From Actinoplanes sp. NBC_00393 (GTDB lineage: Bacteria > Actinomycetota > Actinomycetes > Mycobacteriales > Micromonosporaceae): a DNA stretch of 64,000 nt. Positions 24,759-32,787 of the stretch are shown one piece after another. The DNA lies in assembly GCF_036053395.1 (NCBI RefSeq), contig NZ_CP107942.1, positions 4,368,501 through 4,432,500 on the forward strand. The letters are read 5' to 3'. The notes under the pieces are model-generated. The model saw only the letters and a list, made by a program, of their open reading frames with translations, did not search any database and was not told the DNA's origin. Within the stretch, counting starts at the first letter, position 1; every line of letters begins with the position of its first letter. Position numbers and translations under genes: made by a program.

Positions 24759-26102
24759 TTACCGCAGGGTGAGGGAACCGAGGGTGAGCCAGCCGGAGTC
24801 GGCGTTCTGGCTGGTGTTGGCGAACCGCAGCGGGATGCCGCCGCGCATCGGGTTGGCGACGCGCAGCACGATGTCGTAGCGGCCGTCGCGCAGGCCGTGT
24901 GTGGTGATCCGGGCCGACAGTTGTGCGGGGTCCTGGCCGGGCTGGATGCCGGCCACGGTCCACGGTGCCGGCCAGCGCCGGACGATCCGGCCGGTGCGGT
25001 CGACCGCGGCGAGCTCGGTGCGCCAGTCGTAGTAGAACGGCGCGGTGCCGCGGTTGGCGACGCGGATCTGCACCCGGTCCCGGCTTATCGATGATTCGGT
25101 GACGCTCAGCTCGTACCCCAGTGCCTTTGCGCCGTTGATGGCGCGCTGGAGCTTGTCGCCGCTGAAGCCGGCGCCCGCGAAGGCCGCGTGGTTGATCAGC
25201 CAGGAGGCGTGGGTCTGCGCGACCGACTCGGCATAGCTCTCGTATTGCGGGCAGCTGACCGGCTCGTCCCAGAGGCAGGACTGGATCTCCGGGCGCAGCT
25301 CCCCGCCGATCGGCTGCTGCCGCCACTTCTCGGTGACACCGACGTCGATCAGCTGCTGAACGAAGTGCCAGGACGTCGGGGGCAGCGTCGAGAAGGCGAA
25401 CGAGTCGTCGTGGTAGCCGATGTTCAGGCTCCTGTTCTCCGGACTCGGATAGCGGGCGTGCAGCCGGGTCTTGTTGAACGCGGCCTCGTAACGGCTCAGG
25501 ATCCGGGTGAGGATCTCGGTGCTCGGCATCCAATTCTCGGGCTGGGTCGTGCCGTCGAAGGGCCAGGTGTGCCACTCGCCCCAGAATCCGATCAGCCCGA
25601 GGGTGATGAAGCCGATCCGCGGGTCGCCGTCGTAGCGGCGGCCGAGCGCGGTGATGAAGTTCTCCAGGGCCGCGACCAGGCGCGGGTCGCTGTAGTCCGG
25701 GGCGACGCTGACGGTGTTGCCGAATTCGGTGTACGGCCGGGTCAGCAGACCGTCGTCGAGAAGGTACTGCGGGATGCCGGTGGGCCGGCCCGGATAGTCC
25801 AGGTAGAACCGGAACACGCCTTGGTGGCCGCGGGCGGCGATCTCGCCGAGCTGCCGTTCGAACTCCGTCCAGTCGAACTGCTTCGGGCCGGTCATCACGT
25901 CACGCAGCGGCAGATAGAACCACTCCATGCTGTGCGGGAAGGTGTCGAAGTCACCGGCGAACGGCATGAAACCCTTGAGCGGGTTGTCCGCCGGTGCGGG
26001 CGCGTAGGACAGGGGGGTCCACTGCTGGGCCGGTTTGGCGATGGCGGGTGTGCCGACAGCCACGGTGAGGGCGGTCAGCAGGGCGACTAGTGCTCTTCGC
26101 AT
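24759..26102 (-). CDS. Secreted DUF4832/DUF4874-type protein (putative glycan-active)
   Basis: A 447-residue exported protein: signal MRRALVALLTALTVAVGTPA. The body begins PADNPLKGFMPFAGD, runs through a TIM-barrel-like part with GVFRFYLDYPG and ITLGLIGFWGEWHTWPFDG, and ends in a beta domain (PFYYDWRTELAAVDRTGR and IPLRFANTSQNADSGWLTL). This matches the DUF4874 plus DUF4832 architecture. The GFWGEWH motif with a central Glu and repeated Asp/Glu positions looks like a glycoside hydrolase active site, but no activity is established. It is a paralogue of the next gene upstream, 10 bases away. Confidence 0.8.
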   Translation of the reverse strand: MRRALVALLTALTVAVGTPAIAKPAQQWTPLSYAPAPADNPLKGFMPFAGDFDTFPHSMEWFYLPLRDVMTGPKQFDWTEFERQLGEIAARGHQGVFRFYLDYPGRPTGIPQYLLDDGLLTRPYTEFGNTVSVAPDYSDPRLVAALENFITALGRRYDGDPRIGFITLGLIGFWGEWHTWPFDGTTQPENWMPSTEILTRILSRYEAAFNKTRLHARYPSPENRSLNIGYHDDSFAFSTLPPTSWHFVQQLIDVGVTEKWRQQPIGGELRPEIQSCLWDEPVSCPQYESYAESVAQTHASWLINHAAFAGAGFSGDKLQRAINGAKALGYELSVTESSISRDRVQIRVANRGTAPFYYDWRTELAAVDRTGRIVRRWPAPWTVAGIQPGQDPAQLSARITTHGLRDGRYDIVLRVANPMRGGIPLRFANTSQNADSGWLTLGSLTLR

Positions 26103-26112
26103 GATGGCTTCC

Positions 26113-27996
26113 TCAGCTGATCGTGATGCGGTCGATGTCGGGTGCCCAGCCGCTGGGATTGGCGATGGTGATCGAGGTGCTGCCGGCGGGCAGCGGCACG
26201 CTGGTGGTGCCGACGGTGTCCCAGCTGCCGGTCGGTGCGAAGGTCACCGTCTGCCCGTTGATCACCGCGGTTCGGGTCTCGGCCGTGAGGTAGTGGATGG
26301 TGACCGTGCGGGTGCCGCTGCCGGGCAGGTTCGGGAAGGTGAGAGTGCCGCCGTTGCCGAGGTAGCCGACCTTCGATCCGCCGGAGCAGGCCGCACAGCC
26401 GGCCACGAGCGCGCCGCCGCTTCTTGTCGCTGCCTCGGCCTCGTGGCTGCTGGTCCCGCTGCCTGCGCCGACCGAGACGGCGCCCAGCCCCAGCCAGCCG
26501 TCGGCCTGCTGGGTGGCGTTGGCGAAGCGCAGTTGCTTGCCGTTCGCCAGCGGGTTCTTCACCCGCATCACCCACTGGTAGGAGCCGGTGGTGATCCCGG
26601 ACAGGTCCACGCTGTGCTGGAAGTACTGCCGGTACCCGTAGTCGCGGTAGCTCGGGTCGGCGCCGGCGTTCCACTCCGGGAAGTTGCGGATCGTCAGCGG
26701 CTGGACTTTACGCAGGTCCCACGGGGTGTCCCAGGTGCGCACCACACTGCCGCTGCTGTTCTTCAGGCCCAGCGTGACGGTCCACGGGTAGTAGAACGGG
26801 GCCACGCCGGTGTTGGCGATGCGGACGCCGACGTTCGTCGTACCGCTCGCGGTGTCCCGGTAGTAGGCGTTGTCGACGGTGAAGTTGTAGCCCATCAACC
26901 GGACCGCGGCGCCCACGTTCGCGTCGCCGGCCGGATAGTTGGCGCTCTGCTCGTTGATCATCCAGGTGGCGTGCTCGAGCTCGATGCACGCCTTGAGGTT
27001 GTCGACCGCCCCGGACCCGTTGGGCCAGTGCTGGAACGCCGTCGACTGGATCTCCGGGCGCAGCTCGCCGCCCATCGAGCTGGTGGTCCACTTGTTCTCG
27101 GTGCCGGCCGCGAGGGTCCGGGTCAGCTGCGAGTAGGAGGCGCCACCCAGCGAGGCCGGCAGGGTGACGCCCTGCAGGGGTGAGCCTTCCCGGTAACAGA
27201 ACGAGTCGTCGTGGTAGCCGATGTCCCGGCTGTTCGCGGCGCCGCCGGCCAGGTCCGGGTAGCGGATCTCCAGCTTGGTCCGGTTGAACGCGGCGTCGTA
27301 CGCGGCGATCAGCTGGGCGCCGTTGGCGTCGGTGGGCATGTAGTTCGGGCGCCCGTCGGCGGTGTCGGTGTCGTACGGCCAGGTGTGCCACTCCCCCCAC
27401 AACCCGACCAGGCCCAGGTGGATGAAGCCCAGCCGGGGATCCCCGTCGTAGCGGGCGCCGAACGCGGCGATGAAGTTCTTCAGCGCATTGATCAGGAACG
27501 GGCTGTCGTAGTCGGGGTGGGTGACGTTCCAGTACGAGTCGGAGCGCATCGCGACGTTGCCGTTGAAGCACGGCGGGATGGCGTTGCCGGGGTGGGTGCC
27601 GGTGCCACCGGGATAGGTCAGGTAGATGCGGATCGCGGCCTGGTTCCCGTAGCCGGCGGTCTCCGCCAGCATGCTGTCCACGATCGACCAGTTGTAGCTG
27701 CCGCAGGTCGAGGCGCTGGTCATGATCTCGGAGAGGCCGAAGTAGCCCCAGGTCAGTGAGTGGGGATAGCCGGTGTTCTGGTTGCTGCCGGGCGAGTGGA
27801 ACCGGGCCCAGCCTTTCAACGGGTTGTCGACGGGGCCGGCCGCCGCGGTGAGCGGGTGGGCCGTGAGTGCCGGATCGGGGCTCGCGGGTGCGGCCGGGCG
27901 CGGCGGTGGACCGGCCGGGGCAGCTTGAGCGCCGATCGGCGCGGTGAGGGCGAGGACGGCGCCGAGGACGACGGCGCCGCATGCGGACAGCTTCAT
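26113..27996 (-). CDS. Secreted DUF4832-type protein with C-terminal carbohydrate-binding module
   Basis: A 627-residue exported protein, signal MKLSACGAVVLGAVLALTAP. The core parallels the preceding paralogue: VDNPLKGWARFHSPGSN, IRIYLTYPGG, IHLGLVGLWGEWHTWPYD, MGGELRPEIQ and a C-terminal beta domain (PFYYPWTVTLGLKNSSG, KQLRFANATQQADGWLGLG). Residues from about 500 add a CBM35/CBM6-like module (HEAEAATRSGGALV, VGYLGNGGTLTFPNLPGSG, DIDRITIS), supporting action on an extracellular glycan. It is the first gene of the six-gene minus arm and diverges from the ABC importer. Catalysis itself is inferred. Confidence 0.82.
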   Translation of the reverse strand: MKLSACGAVVLGAVLALTAPIGAQAAPAGPPPRPAAPASPDPALTAHPLTAAAGPVDNPLKGWARFHSPGSNQNTGYPHSLTWGYFGLSEIMTSASTCGSYNWSIVDSMLAETAGYGNQAAIRIYLTYPGGTGTHPGNAIPPCFNGNVAMRSDSYWNVTHPDYDSPFLINALKNFIAAFGARYDGDPRLGFIHLGLVGLWGEWHTWPYDTDTADGRPNYMPTDANGAQLIAAYDAAFNRTKLEIRYPDLAGGAANSRDIGYHDDSFCYREGSPLQGVTLPASLGGASYSQLTRTLAAGTENKWTTSSMGGELRPEIQSTAFQHWPNGSGAVDNLKACIELEHATWMINEQSANYPAGDANVGAAVRLMGYNFTVDNAYYRDTASGTTNVGVRIANTGVAPFYYPWTVTLGLKNSSGSVVRTWDTPWDLRKVQPLTIRNFPEWNAGADPSYRDYGYRQYFQHSVDLSGITTGSYQWVMRVKNPLANGKQLRFANATQQADGWLGLGAVSVGAGSGTSSHEAEAATRSGGALVAGCAACSGGSKVGYLGNGGTLTFPNLPGSGTRTVTIHYLTAETRTAVINGQTVTFAPTGSWDTVGTTSVPLPAGSTSITIANPSGWAPDIDRITIS

Positions 27997-28118
27997 CTTT
28001 CCGACCTCCGAGGAGCGGTTGTTTCCTCTGGATTACGAAGAGCTATTGACAAAATATTGAAGGTCTACATCATTATTCGACATCGGGTCAGCTGGCAAGA
28101 GCGGGATTAGAGGCGAGG
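27997..28118. promoter_or_regulatory. Divergent promoter of the alpha-galactoside region with ROK-type site
   Basis: This 122-base AT-rich gap separates the DUF4832 arm from the importer arm. Leftward: TTGCCA (read from 28098 to 28093) and AATAAT (28077-28072) are -35/-10 candidates with a 15-base spacer; TAATGA with 17 is an alternative. Downstream of it lies GAGCTATTGACAAA (28040-28053), whose reverse TTTGTCAATAGCTC resembles TTTGTAAAGCTC at 32758-32769 in front of the ROK gene. Rightward: TTGACA at 28046-28051 overlaps this site, but no good -10 was found. Confidence 0.5.
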
Positions 28119-29000
28119 ATGAGCTCGACGAGACAGCGCGACGACCGTCGCGCGGCGTGGTGGTTCCTGGGGCCGGTACTGGCCGGGTTCGCCGTCTTCT
28201 ACGGCTATCCGGCCGTACGCGGCGCCTGGTACTCGGTCACCGACTACACGCTGCTCAACACACCGTCGTTCGTGGGCGCGGAGAACTACAGCACGCTCGT
28301 GAACGACAGCAAGTTCTGGCACTCCCTGCTGGTCACGGCGTACTACGTGGTCCTCAACATCGGGTCGCAGACGGTGCTGGCGCTGGGCGTCGCGGCGCTC
28401 ATGCACCGGCTGACCCGCTCGGTCGTGCTGCGGGCCACCCTGCTGCTGCCCTGGCTGGTCCCGAACGTCACCGTCGCCCTGCTGTGGATGTGGCTGCTCG
28501 ACACCAACCTCGGCTTCGTCAACCACCTGCTCACCAGCATCGGCCTGGACACCGTCGGGTTCCTCACCGACGCCACCTGGGCGATGCCGTCGATCGCGGC
28601 CATCAACACCTGGGCGTACACCGGCTACACCGCACTGCTGCTCTACGCCGGGATGCTGCAGATCCCGCAGTACCTGTACGAGGGCGCCTCGATCGACGGC
28701 GCCGGCGAGTGGCGGATGTTCCGCAGCATCACTCTGCCGCTGCTGCGCCCGGTCCTGGCCCTGGTGCTGGTGGTCTCGCTGATCGGCTCGTTCCAGATCT
28801 TCGACACCATCGCCGTCACCACCCAGGGCGACCCGGCCGGGGCCACCCGCGCCCTCTACTACTTCATCTACGAGCAGGCCTTCACCTACTTCAAGATGGG
28901 CTACGCCTCCGCGGCCGCCATCTTCCTCACGCTGATCCTCGGCGTGCTCACCTTCGTCCAGATGCGCCTGCTGCGCGCCTCCCGATCGGACCTGGCATGA
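28119..29000 (+). CDS. Sugar ABC transporter permease (MalF type)
   Basis: A 293-residue inner-membrane permease with six predicted helices: WWFLGPVLAGFAVFYGYPAV, SLLVTAYYVVLNIGSQTVLA, ATLLLPWLVPNVTVALLWMW, SIAAINTWAYTGYTALLLYA and two more. The cytoplasmic EAA loop is EGASIDGAGEWRMFRSITLP, which docks to the ATPase. It pairs with the next permease (ATGA overlap) and the lipoprotein at 29894. No ATPase gene is present, so a shared MsiK-like ATPase is expected. Context suggests import of alpha-galactosides or the products of the DUF4832 proteins. Confidence 0.92.
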   Translation: MSSTRQRDDRRAAWWFLGPVLAGFAVFYGYPAVRGAWYSVTDYTLLNTPSFVGAENYSTLVNDSKFWHSLLVTAYYVVLNIGSQTVLALGVAALMHRLTRSVVLRATLLLPWLVPNVTVALLWMWLLDTNLGFVNHLLTSIGLDTVGFLTDATWAMPSIAAINTWAYTGYTALLLYAGMLQIPQYLYEGASIDGAGEWRMFRSITLPLLRPVLALVLVVSLIGSFQIFDTIAVTTQGDPAGATRALYYFIYEQAFTYFKMGYASAAAIFLTLILGVLTFVQMRLLRASRSDLA

Positions 29001-29866
29001 GAACCGGCCGCATCCTGGGCTGGGCGGTGATGGCCGTCATCGTCCTGGCCACCGTCTTCCCGTTCTGGTGGATGGTCCGCACCGCGCTGACCCCCGCCGC
29101 CGACCTCTACACCGACAACGCCGGGCTGCTGCCGCACGACCCGACCCTGATCAACTTCGCCCGGGTGCTGGGCCTGACCAGCGAGGCCGAGGCCCGCGCC
29201 GCCGGCGGCTCCGGCGCGCACATCGACTTCGCCCGCTACATCCTCAACTCGGCCATCTACTGCACGCTGATCGCCGGGTTCCAGACCCTGTTCTGCGCGA
29301 TGGCCGGGTACGCCTTCGCCCGGCTGCGTTTCCCCGGCCGCGACCTGGTCTTCGCGATCATGATCAGCGCCCTGATGGTCCCGCCGATCTTCACGCTGCT
29401 GCCCAACTTCGTGCTGGTCAAGGACCTGGGCCTGATGAACACCATGGCCGGCATGGTGGCGCCCACCATCCTGATGACCCCGTTCGCGGTGTTCTTCCTC
29501 CGCCAGTTCTTCCTCTCCCTGCCCCGCGACGTGGAGGAGGCGGCGATCCTCGACGGCAACGGCCCGTGGGGCATCTTCTGGCGCATCGCGCTGCCGATGA
29601 GCCGCGGCCCGCTCATCACCATCGGGCTCACCACGATCGTCTGGGCCTGGAAGGACTTCCTCTGGCCGCTGCTGGTCGGCCGCGGCGAGGAGAACCGTCT
29701 CGTCACCGTCGCGCTCGGCGTCTTCCTGCAGCAGTCGCCCAACACTCAACCGGACTGGACCGGGCTGATGGCCGCCTCGACGCTGTCCGTCCTTCCCGTC
29801 CTGGTGCTGCTCGTCTTCCTCGGCAAGCGCCTGGTCCAGTCCCTGAACTTCACCGGAAGCAAGTGA
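28997..29866 (+). CDS. Sugar ABC transporter permease (MalG type)
   Basis: A 289-residue permease, MRTGRILGWAVMAVIVLATV as first helix, then YILNSAIYCTLIAGFQTLFC, FAIMISALMVPPIFTLLPNF and LSVLPVLVLLVFLGKRLVQS. The EAA loop is EAAILDGNGPWGIFWRIALP. ATG 28997 overlaps the TGA of the MalF-type gene by 4 bases. The binding protein starts 27 bases after its stop. With its partner it forms the membrane channel of the alpha-galactoside-region importer. Confidence 0.92.
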   Translation: MRTGRILGWAVMAVIVLATVFPFWWMVRTALTPAADLYTDNAGLLPHDPTLINFARVLGLTSEAEARAAGGSGAHIDFARYILNSAIYCTLIAGFQTLFCAMAGYAFARLRFPGRDLVFAIMISALMVPPIFTLLPNFVLVKDLGLMNTMAGMVAPTILMTPFAVFFLRQFFLSLPRDVEEAAILDGNGPWGIFWRIALPMSRGPLITIGLTTIVWAWKDFLWPLLVGRGEENRLVTVALGVFLQQSPNTQPDWTGLMAASTLSVLPVLVLLVFLGKRLVQSLNFTGSK

Positions 29867-29893
29867 CATCCCTCCCGCAGAGAAGAGATTGAG

Positions 29894-31231
29894 ATGATCC
29901 GCAGATCCCGCGCCTTGTTGTCATTGGCAGTCGTCCTCAGCCTCGCCGGCTGCTCCGATTCCGGCTCCTCGTCCGACGGCCCGGTCACCCTCGACTACTG
30001 GCTCTGGGACGACAACCAGAAGGCGCCCTACCAGGCCTGCGCCGACGCCTTCACCGCCGCCAACCCGAACATCAAGATCCAGATCACGCAGTCGGCCTGG
30101 GACCTGTACTGGCAGAACCTCACCACCCAGCTCGCTGCCGGCGAGGCGCCCGACGTGTGGACCAACCAGGGCTCCTACTATCCGCAGTTCGTCACCTCGA
30201 ACCAGATCCTCGACATCCAGCCGTACGTCGACGCCGACAAGGTCGACCTCAACCAGTACCAGGGCGGGCTGGCCGAGCTGTTCACCAAGGACGGCAAGCG
30301 CTACGGCCTGCCCAAGGACTGGGACACGATGGCGCTGGTCTACAACACCGGACACCTCGAGAAGCAGGGCATCGACGCGGCGTCCCTGCCGGAACTCACC
30401 TGGAACCCCACCGACGGCGGCACCTTCGAGCAGCTCATCGCGAAGGCCACGGTCGACACCAGCGGCCGCAACGGCCTCGATCCGGCCTTCGACAAGTCCA
30501 AGGTCAAGGTGTACGGCTACCTGCCCGAGTGGGGCGACGGCTCGCAGGGCCAGAACGGGTGGGGCCTGCTCGCCGCGATGAACGGGTTCACCTACCTCGA
30601 CAAGAACCCTTGGGGCACCCAGTACAAGTACGACGACCCGGCGCTGGCACAGACCATCGACTGGTTCAAGTCACTGATCGCCAAGGGCTACAGCCCGCCG
30701 CTGGACAAGTCCTCGACGATGAGCCGGGACACGCTGATGCAGGCCGGCAAGGGCGCGGTCTCGGTCGCCGGTTCCTGGACGATCAACAGCTACCTCGGCG
30801 ACTCGGCGAAGATCAAGTTCGCCTTCGCCCCGCTGCCGACCGGGCCGCAGGGCCGCAAGACCGCGATCAACGGTCTGTCCGACGCGATCTGGGCCGGCAC
30901 CGAGCACAAGGACGCGGCCTGGAAGTGGGTCAAGTTCCTCGGTTCGACCGACTGCCAGAACATCGTCGGCGACAGCGCCGCAGTCTTCCCGGCGATCAAG
31001 TCCGCCAGTGACAAGGCCCTGGCCGCGCACCAGAGCAAGGGCCGCGACGTGCAGCCGTTCATCGACCAGGCGCAGGCCCCGAACGGCACCTTCTTCCTGC
31101 CGATCACCGACCACGGCAAGGAGGTCAGCCAAATCGTGCAGGACGCCATCCAGTCCTCGGTGCTCGGCCAGAGCGACTCGGCGGCCGCGTTGAAGAAGGC
31201 CAACGACCAGGTCAACGGCCTGTTCAAGTAG
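29894..31231 (+). CDS. Sugar-binding lipoprotein of ABC transporter
   Basis: A 445-residue extracytoplasmic solute-binding protein (family 1). MIRRSRALLSLAVVLSLAGC is a lipoprotein signal with lipobox LAGC, so it is anchored outside the membrane. Then come LDYWLWDDNQKAPYQACADA and AANPNIKIQITQSAWDLYWQ, EAPDVWTNQGSYYPQF, RYGLPKDWDTMALVYNT and VSVAGSWTINSYLGD, standard for this family. It delivers the oligosaccharide to the two permeases just upstream. The ligand is inferred from the two alpha-galactosidases in the region. Confidence 0.9.
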   Translation: MIRRSRALLSLAVVLSLAGCSDSGSSSDGPVTLDYWLWDDNQKAPYQACADAFTAANPNIKIQITQSAWDLYWQNLTTQLAAGEAPDVWTNQGSYYPQFVTSNQILDIQPYVDADKVDLNQYQGGLAELFTKDGKRYGLPKDWDTMALVYNTGHLEKQGIDAASLPELTWNPTDGGTFEQLIAKATVDTSGRNGLDPAFDKSKVKVYGYLPEWGDGSQGQNGWGLLAAMNGFTYLDKNPWGTQYKYDDPALAQTIDWFKSLIAKGYSPPLDKSSTMSRDTLMQAGKGAVSVAGSWTINSYLGDSAKIKFAFAPLPTGPQGRKTAINGLSDAIWAGTEHKDAAWKWVKFLGSTDCQNIVGDSAAVFPAIKSASDKALAAHQSKGRDVQPFIDQAQAPNGTFFLPITDHGKEVSQIVQDAIQSSVLGQSDSAAALKKANDQVNGLFK

Positions 31232-31251
31232 TAACAAGTCAAAGGAGAACA

Positions 31252-32748
31252 ATGGCATCGCTCATCGAGCTGGCCGGCCGTACCTTCGCTCTCGTTCACG
31301 ATGGCCCCGGCCGCCCGCAAGCAGCCGACGGGGGGCTGATCCTGCCACCCGGCCGGGTCGCGCTGCTGCACGAACTGGGCGATGCCCTGTTCTACCGGCA
31401 CGGGCAGAACTCCTGGAGCCCGTGCGGGTGGCGACGGCTGTCCGAACCGCCACTGCGGATCGCCAACCCACAGCGGCGGGTCACCGCCGACGACACCGTC
31501 TGGGACGACCCGGGCCGCCACCACTCCTCGGCGGTGGCGGCCCTGGACGCCGGCGACGGCAACATCCTGCTGCTCGGGTCGCTCGGCCTCGGCACCCCCC
31601 GGCTGTCCGCCGACCGCGACACCCTGGCCGGCTGGTACGAGCACGGCGCCGGACCCTGGTTCGCCGCCTACGGCCCCGAGCAGCAGGTCTTCGCCGCCTA
31701 CACCCGCGAGCTGGCCGCCCGGCTGGGCAGCAGCGCGCGCCGGGCCGGCAACGTCTGGTGTTCCTGGTACGCCTACTACGAGACGATCACCGAGGAGCAG
31801 CTCGCCACGGACATCCAGGACCTGCGGGGCCTGCCCTTCGACGTGGTGCAGGTCGACGACGGCTGGGAGCAGCTGGTCGGCGACTGGGAGCCCAACGAGA
31901 AGTTCCCGTCCGGCATGAAGGCCCTGGCCGACCGGATCAGCGACGCCGGCATGACCCCCGGACTGTGGCTGGCCCCGTTCATCGCCCTGCCCACCTCACG
32001 GTTCGCCCGGGAGAACCCGGAACTGCTGCTGCGCGACGCCGACGGCGAACCGGTGATCGCCGGGAACAACTGGGGCACCGGCTACTACGCCCTCGACCTG
32101 TCCCGGCCCGCCGCCCGCGAGCATGTCGCCGCGCTCATCCACCGGGTGGTGCACGAGTGGGGTTTCCGGTATCTCAAGCTGGACTTCATCAACGCCGGCG
32201 CGGTGCCGGGAGTACGCCTCGACGGCGCCGAACGCGAGCAGACGTACCGGGATGCCCTGACTTTGATCCGGCAGGTCGCCGGCGACGATGTCTACCTGCT
32301 CGGCAGCGGCGCCCTCCTGCTGCCGTCGCTCGGCCTCCTGGACGGGCTGCGCAGCGGCCCGGACGTCGCGCCGATGTGGCAGAACTACGCCAGCGACGAC
32401 CCGTCCGACGCGATGGCCCGCAATGCCGTGGTCAACACGCTGCACCGGCTCTGGTGGCAGCCGCTCGTGGAGGTCGACCCGGACGTCGTGTACTTCCGCA
32501 GCCGCCTCAACCTGCTCACCGACCAGCAGCTGGCCTGGCTGCGCGACCTCGCCGACATCTGCCGGTTCCGGGCGCTGTCCGACCCGCCCGCCTGGCTCAC
32601 GCCGACCGAGTGCGAGGACCTGCAGAGCTATCTGAAGGCGCGGCCGGAGATCCGGCAGCTGGGCCGATACCGGTTCGAGGTCGACGGGCGGAAGGTGGAC
32701 TTCACGCCGGCCGTCACACCGGCTGCGCAGGCGTATCCCATCACCTGA
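31252..32748 (+). CDS. GH36 alpha-galactosidase
   Basis: A 498-residue cytoplasmic GH36 enzyme releasing terminal alpha-galactose from oligosaccharides such as melibiose or raffinose-type sugars. Seen: ALFYRHGQNSWSPCGWRRL in the N-terminal beta domain, VWCSWYAYYETITEEQL and DVVQVDDGWEQLVGDWEPN of the barrel, PGLWLAPFIA, and RYLKLDFINAG with nucleophile Asp311. It lacks a signal peptide, so the sugar is imported intact. AAAGGAG precedes the ATG at 31252; the binding protein ends 20 bases before. It is shorter than the usual 700-residue GH36, as in compact actinobacterial forms. A GH4 of the same predicted specificity lies on the divergent arm. Confidence 0.88.
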   Translation: MASLIELAGRTFALVHDGPGRPQAADGGLILPPGRVALLHELGDALFYRHGQNSWSPCGWRRLSEPPLRIANPQRRVTADDTVWDDPGRHHSSAVAALDAGDGNILLLGSLGLGTPRLSADRDTLAGWYEHGAGPWFAAYGPEQQVFAAYTRELAARLGSSARRAGNVWCSWYAYYETITEEQLATDIQDLRGLPFDVVQVDDGWEQLVGDWEPNEKFPSGMKALADRISDAGMTPGLWLAPFIALPTSRFARENPELLLRDADGEPVIAGNNWGTGYYALDLSRPAAREHVAALIHRVVHEWGFRYLKLDFINAGAVPGVRLDGAEREQTYRDALTLIRQVAGDDVYLLGSGALLLPSLGLLDGLRSGPDVAPMWQNYASDDPSDAMARNAVVNTLHRLWWQPLVEVDPDVVYFRSRLNLLTDQQLAWLRDLADICRFRALSDPPAWLTPTECEDLQSYLKARPEIRQLGRYRFEVDGRKVDFTPAVTPAAQAYPIT

Positions 32749-32749
32749 A

Positions 32750-32769
32750 TACGATAGTTTGTAAAGCTC
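32750..32769 (+). promoter_or_regulatory. ROK gene promoter and candidate operator
   Basis: TACGAT (32750-32755) is a TANNNT -10 box lying partly within the end of the GH36 gene. TTTGTAAAGCTC follows (32758-32769). That motif matches the reverse of GAGCTATTGACAAA at 28040-28053 except for two inserted bases. A site just downstream of the -10 box fits autorepression by the ROK protein. Confidence 0.5.
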
Positions 32770-32787
32770 ACAGCGTAAGGACCGGAC

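Noticed and set aside
28046..28074. Rightward promoter with TTGACA and an optimal -10 box for the importer
   Set aside because: The -35 word is perfect, but the hexamer at 17-18 bases (ATCATT or TCATTA) is a poor -10 match, so only the regulatory region is reported.
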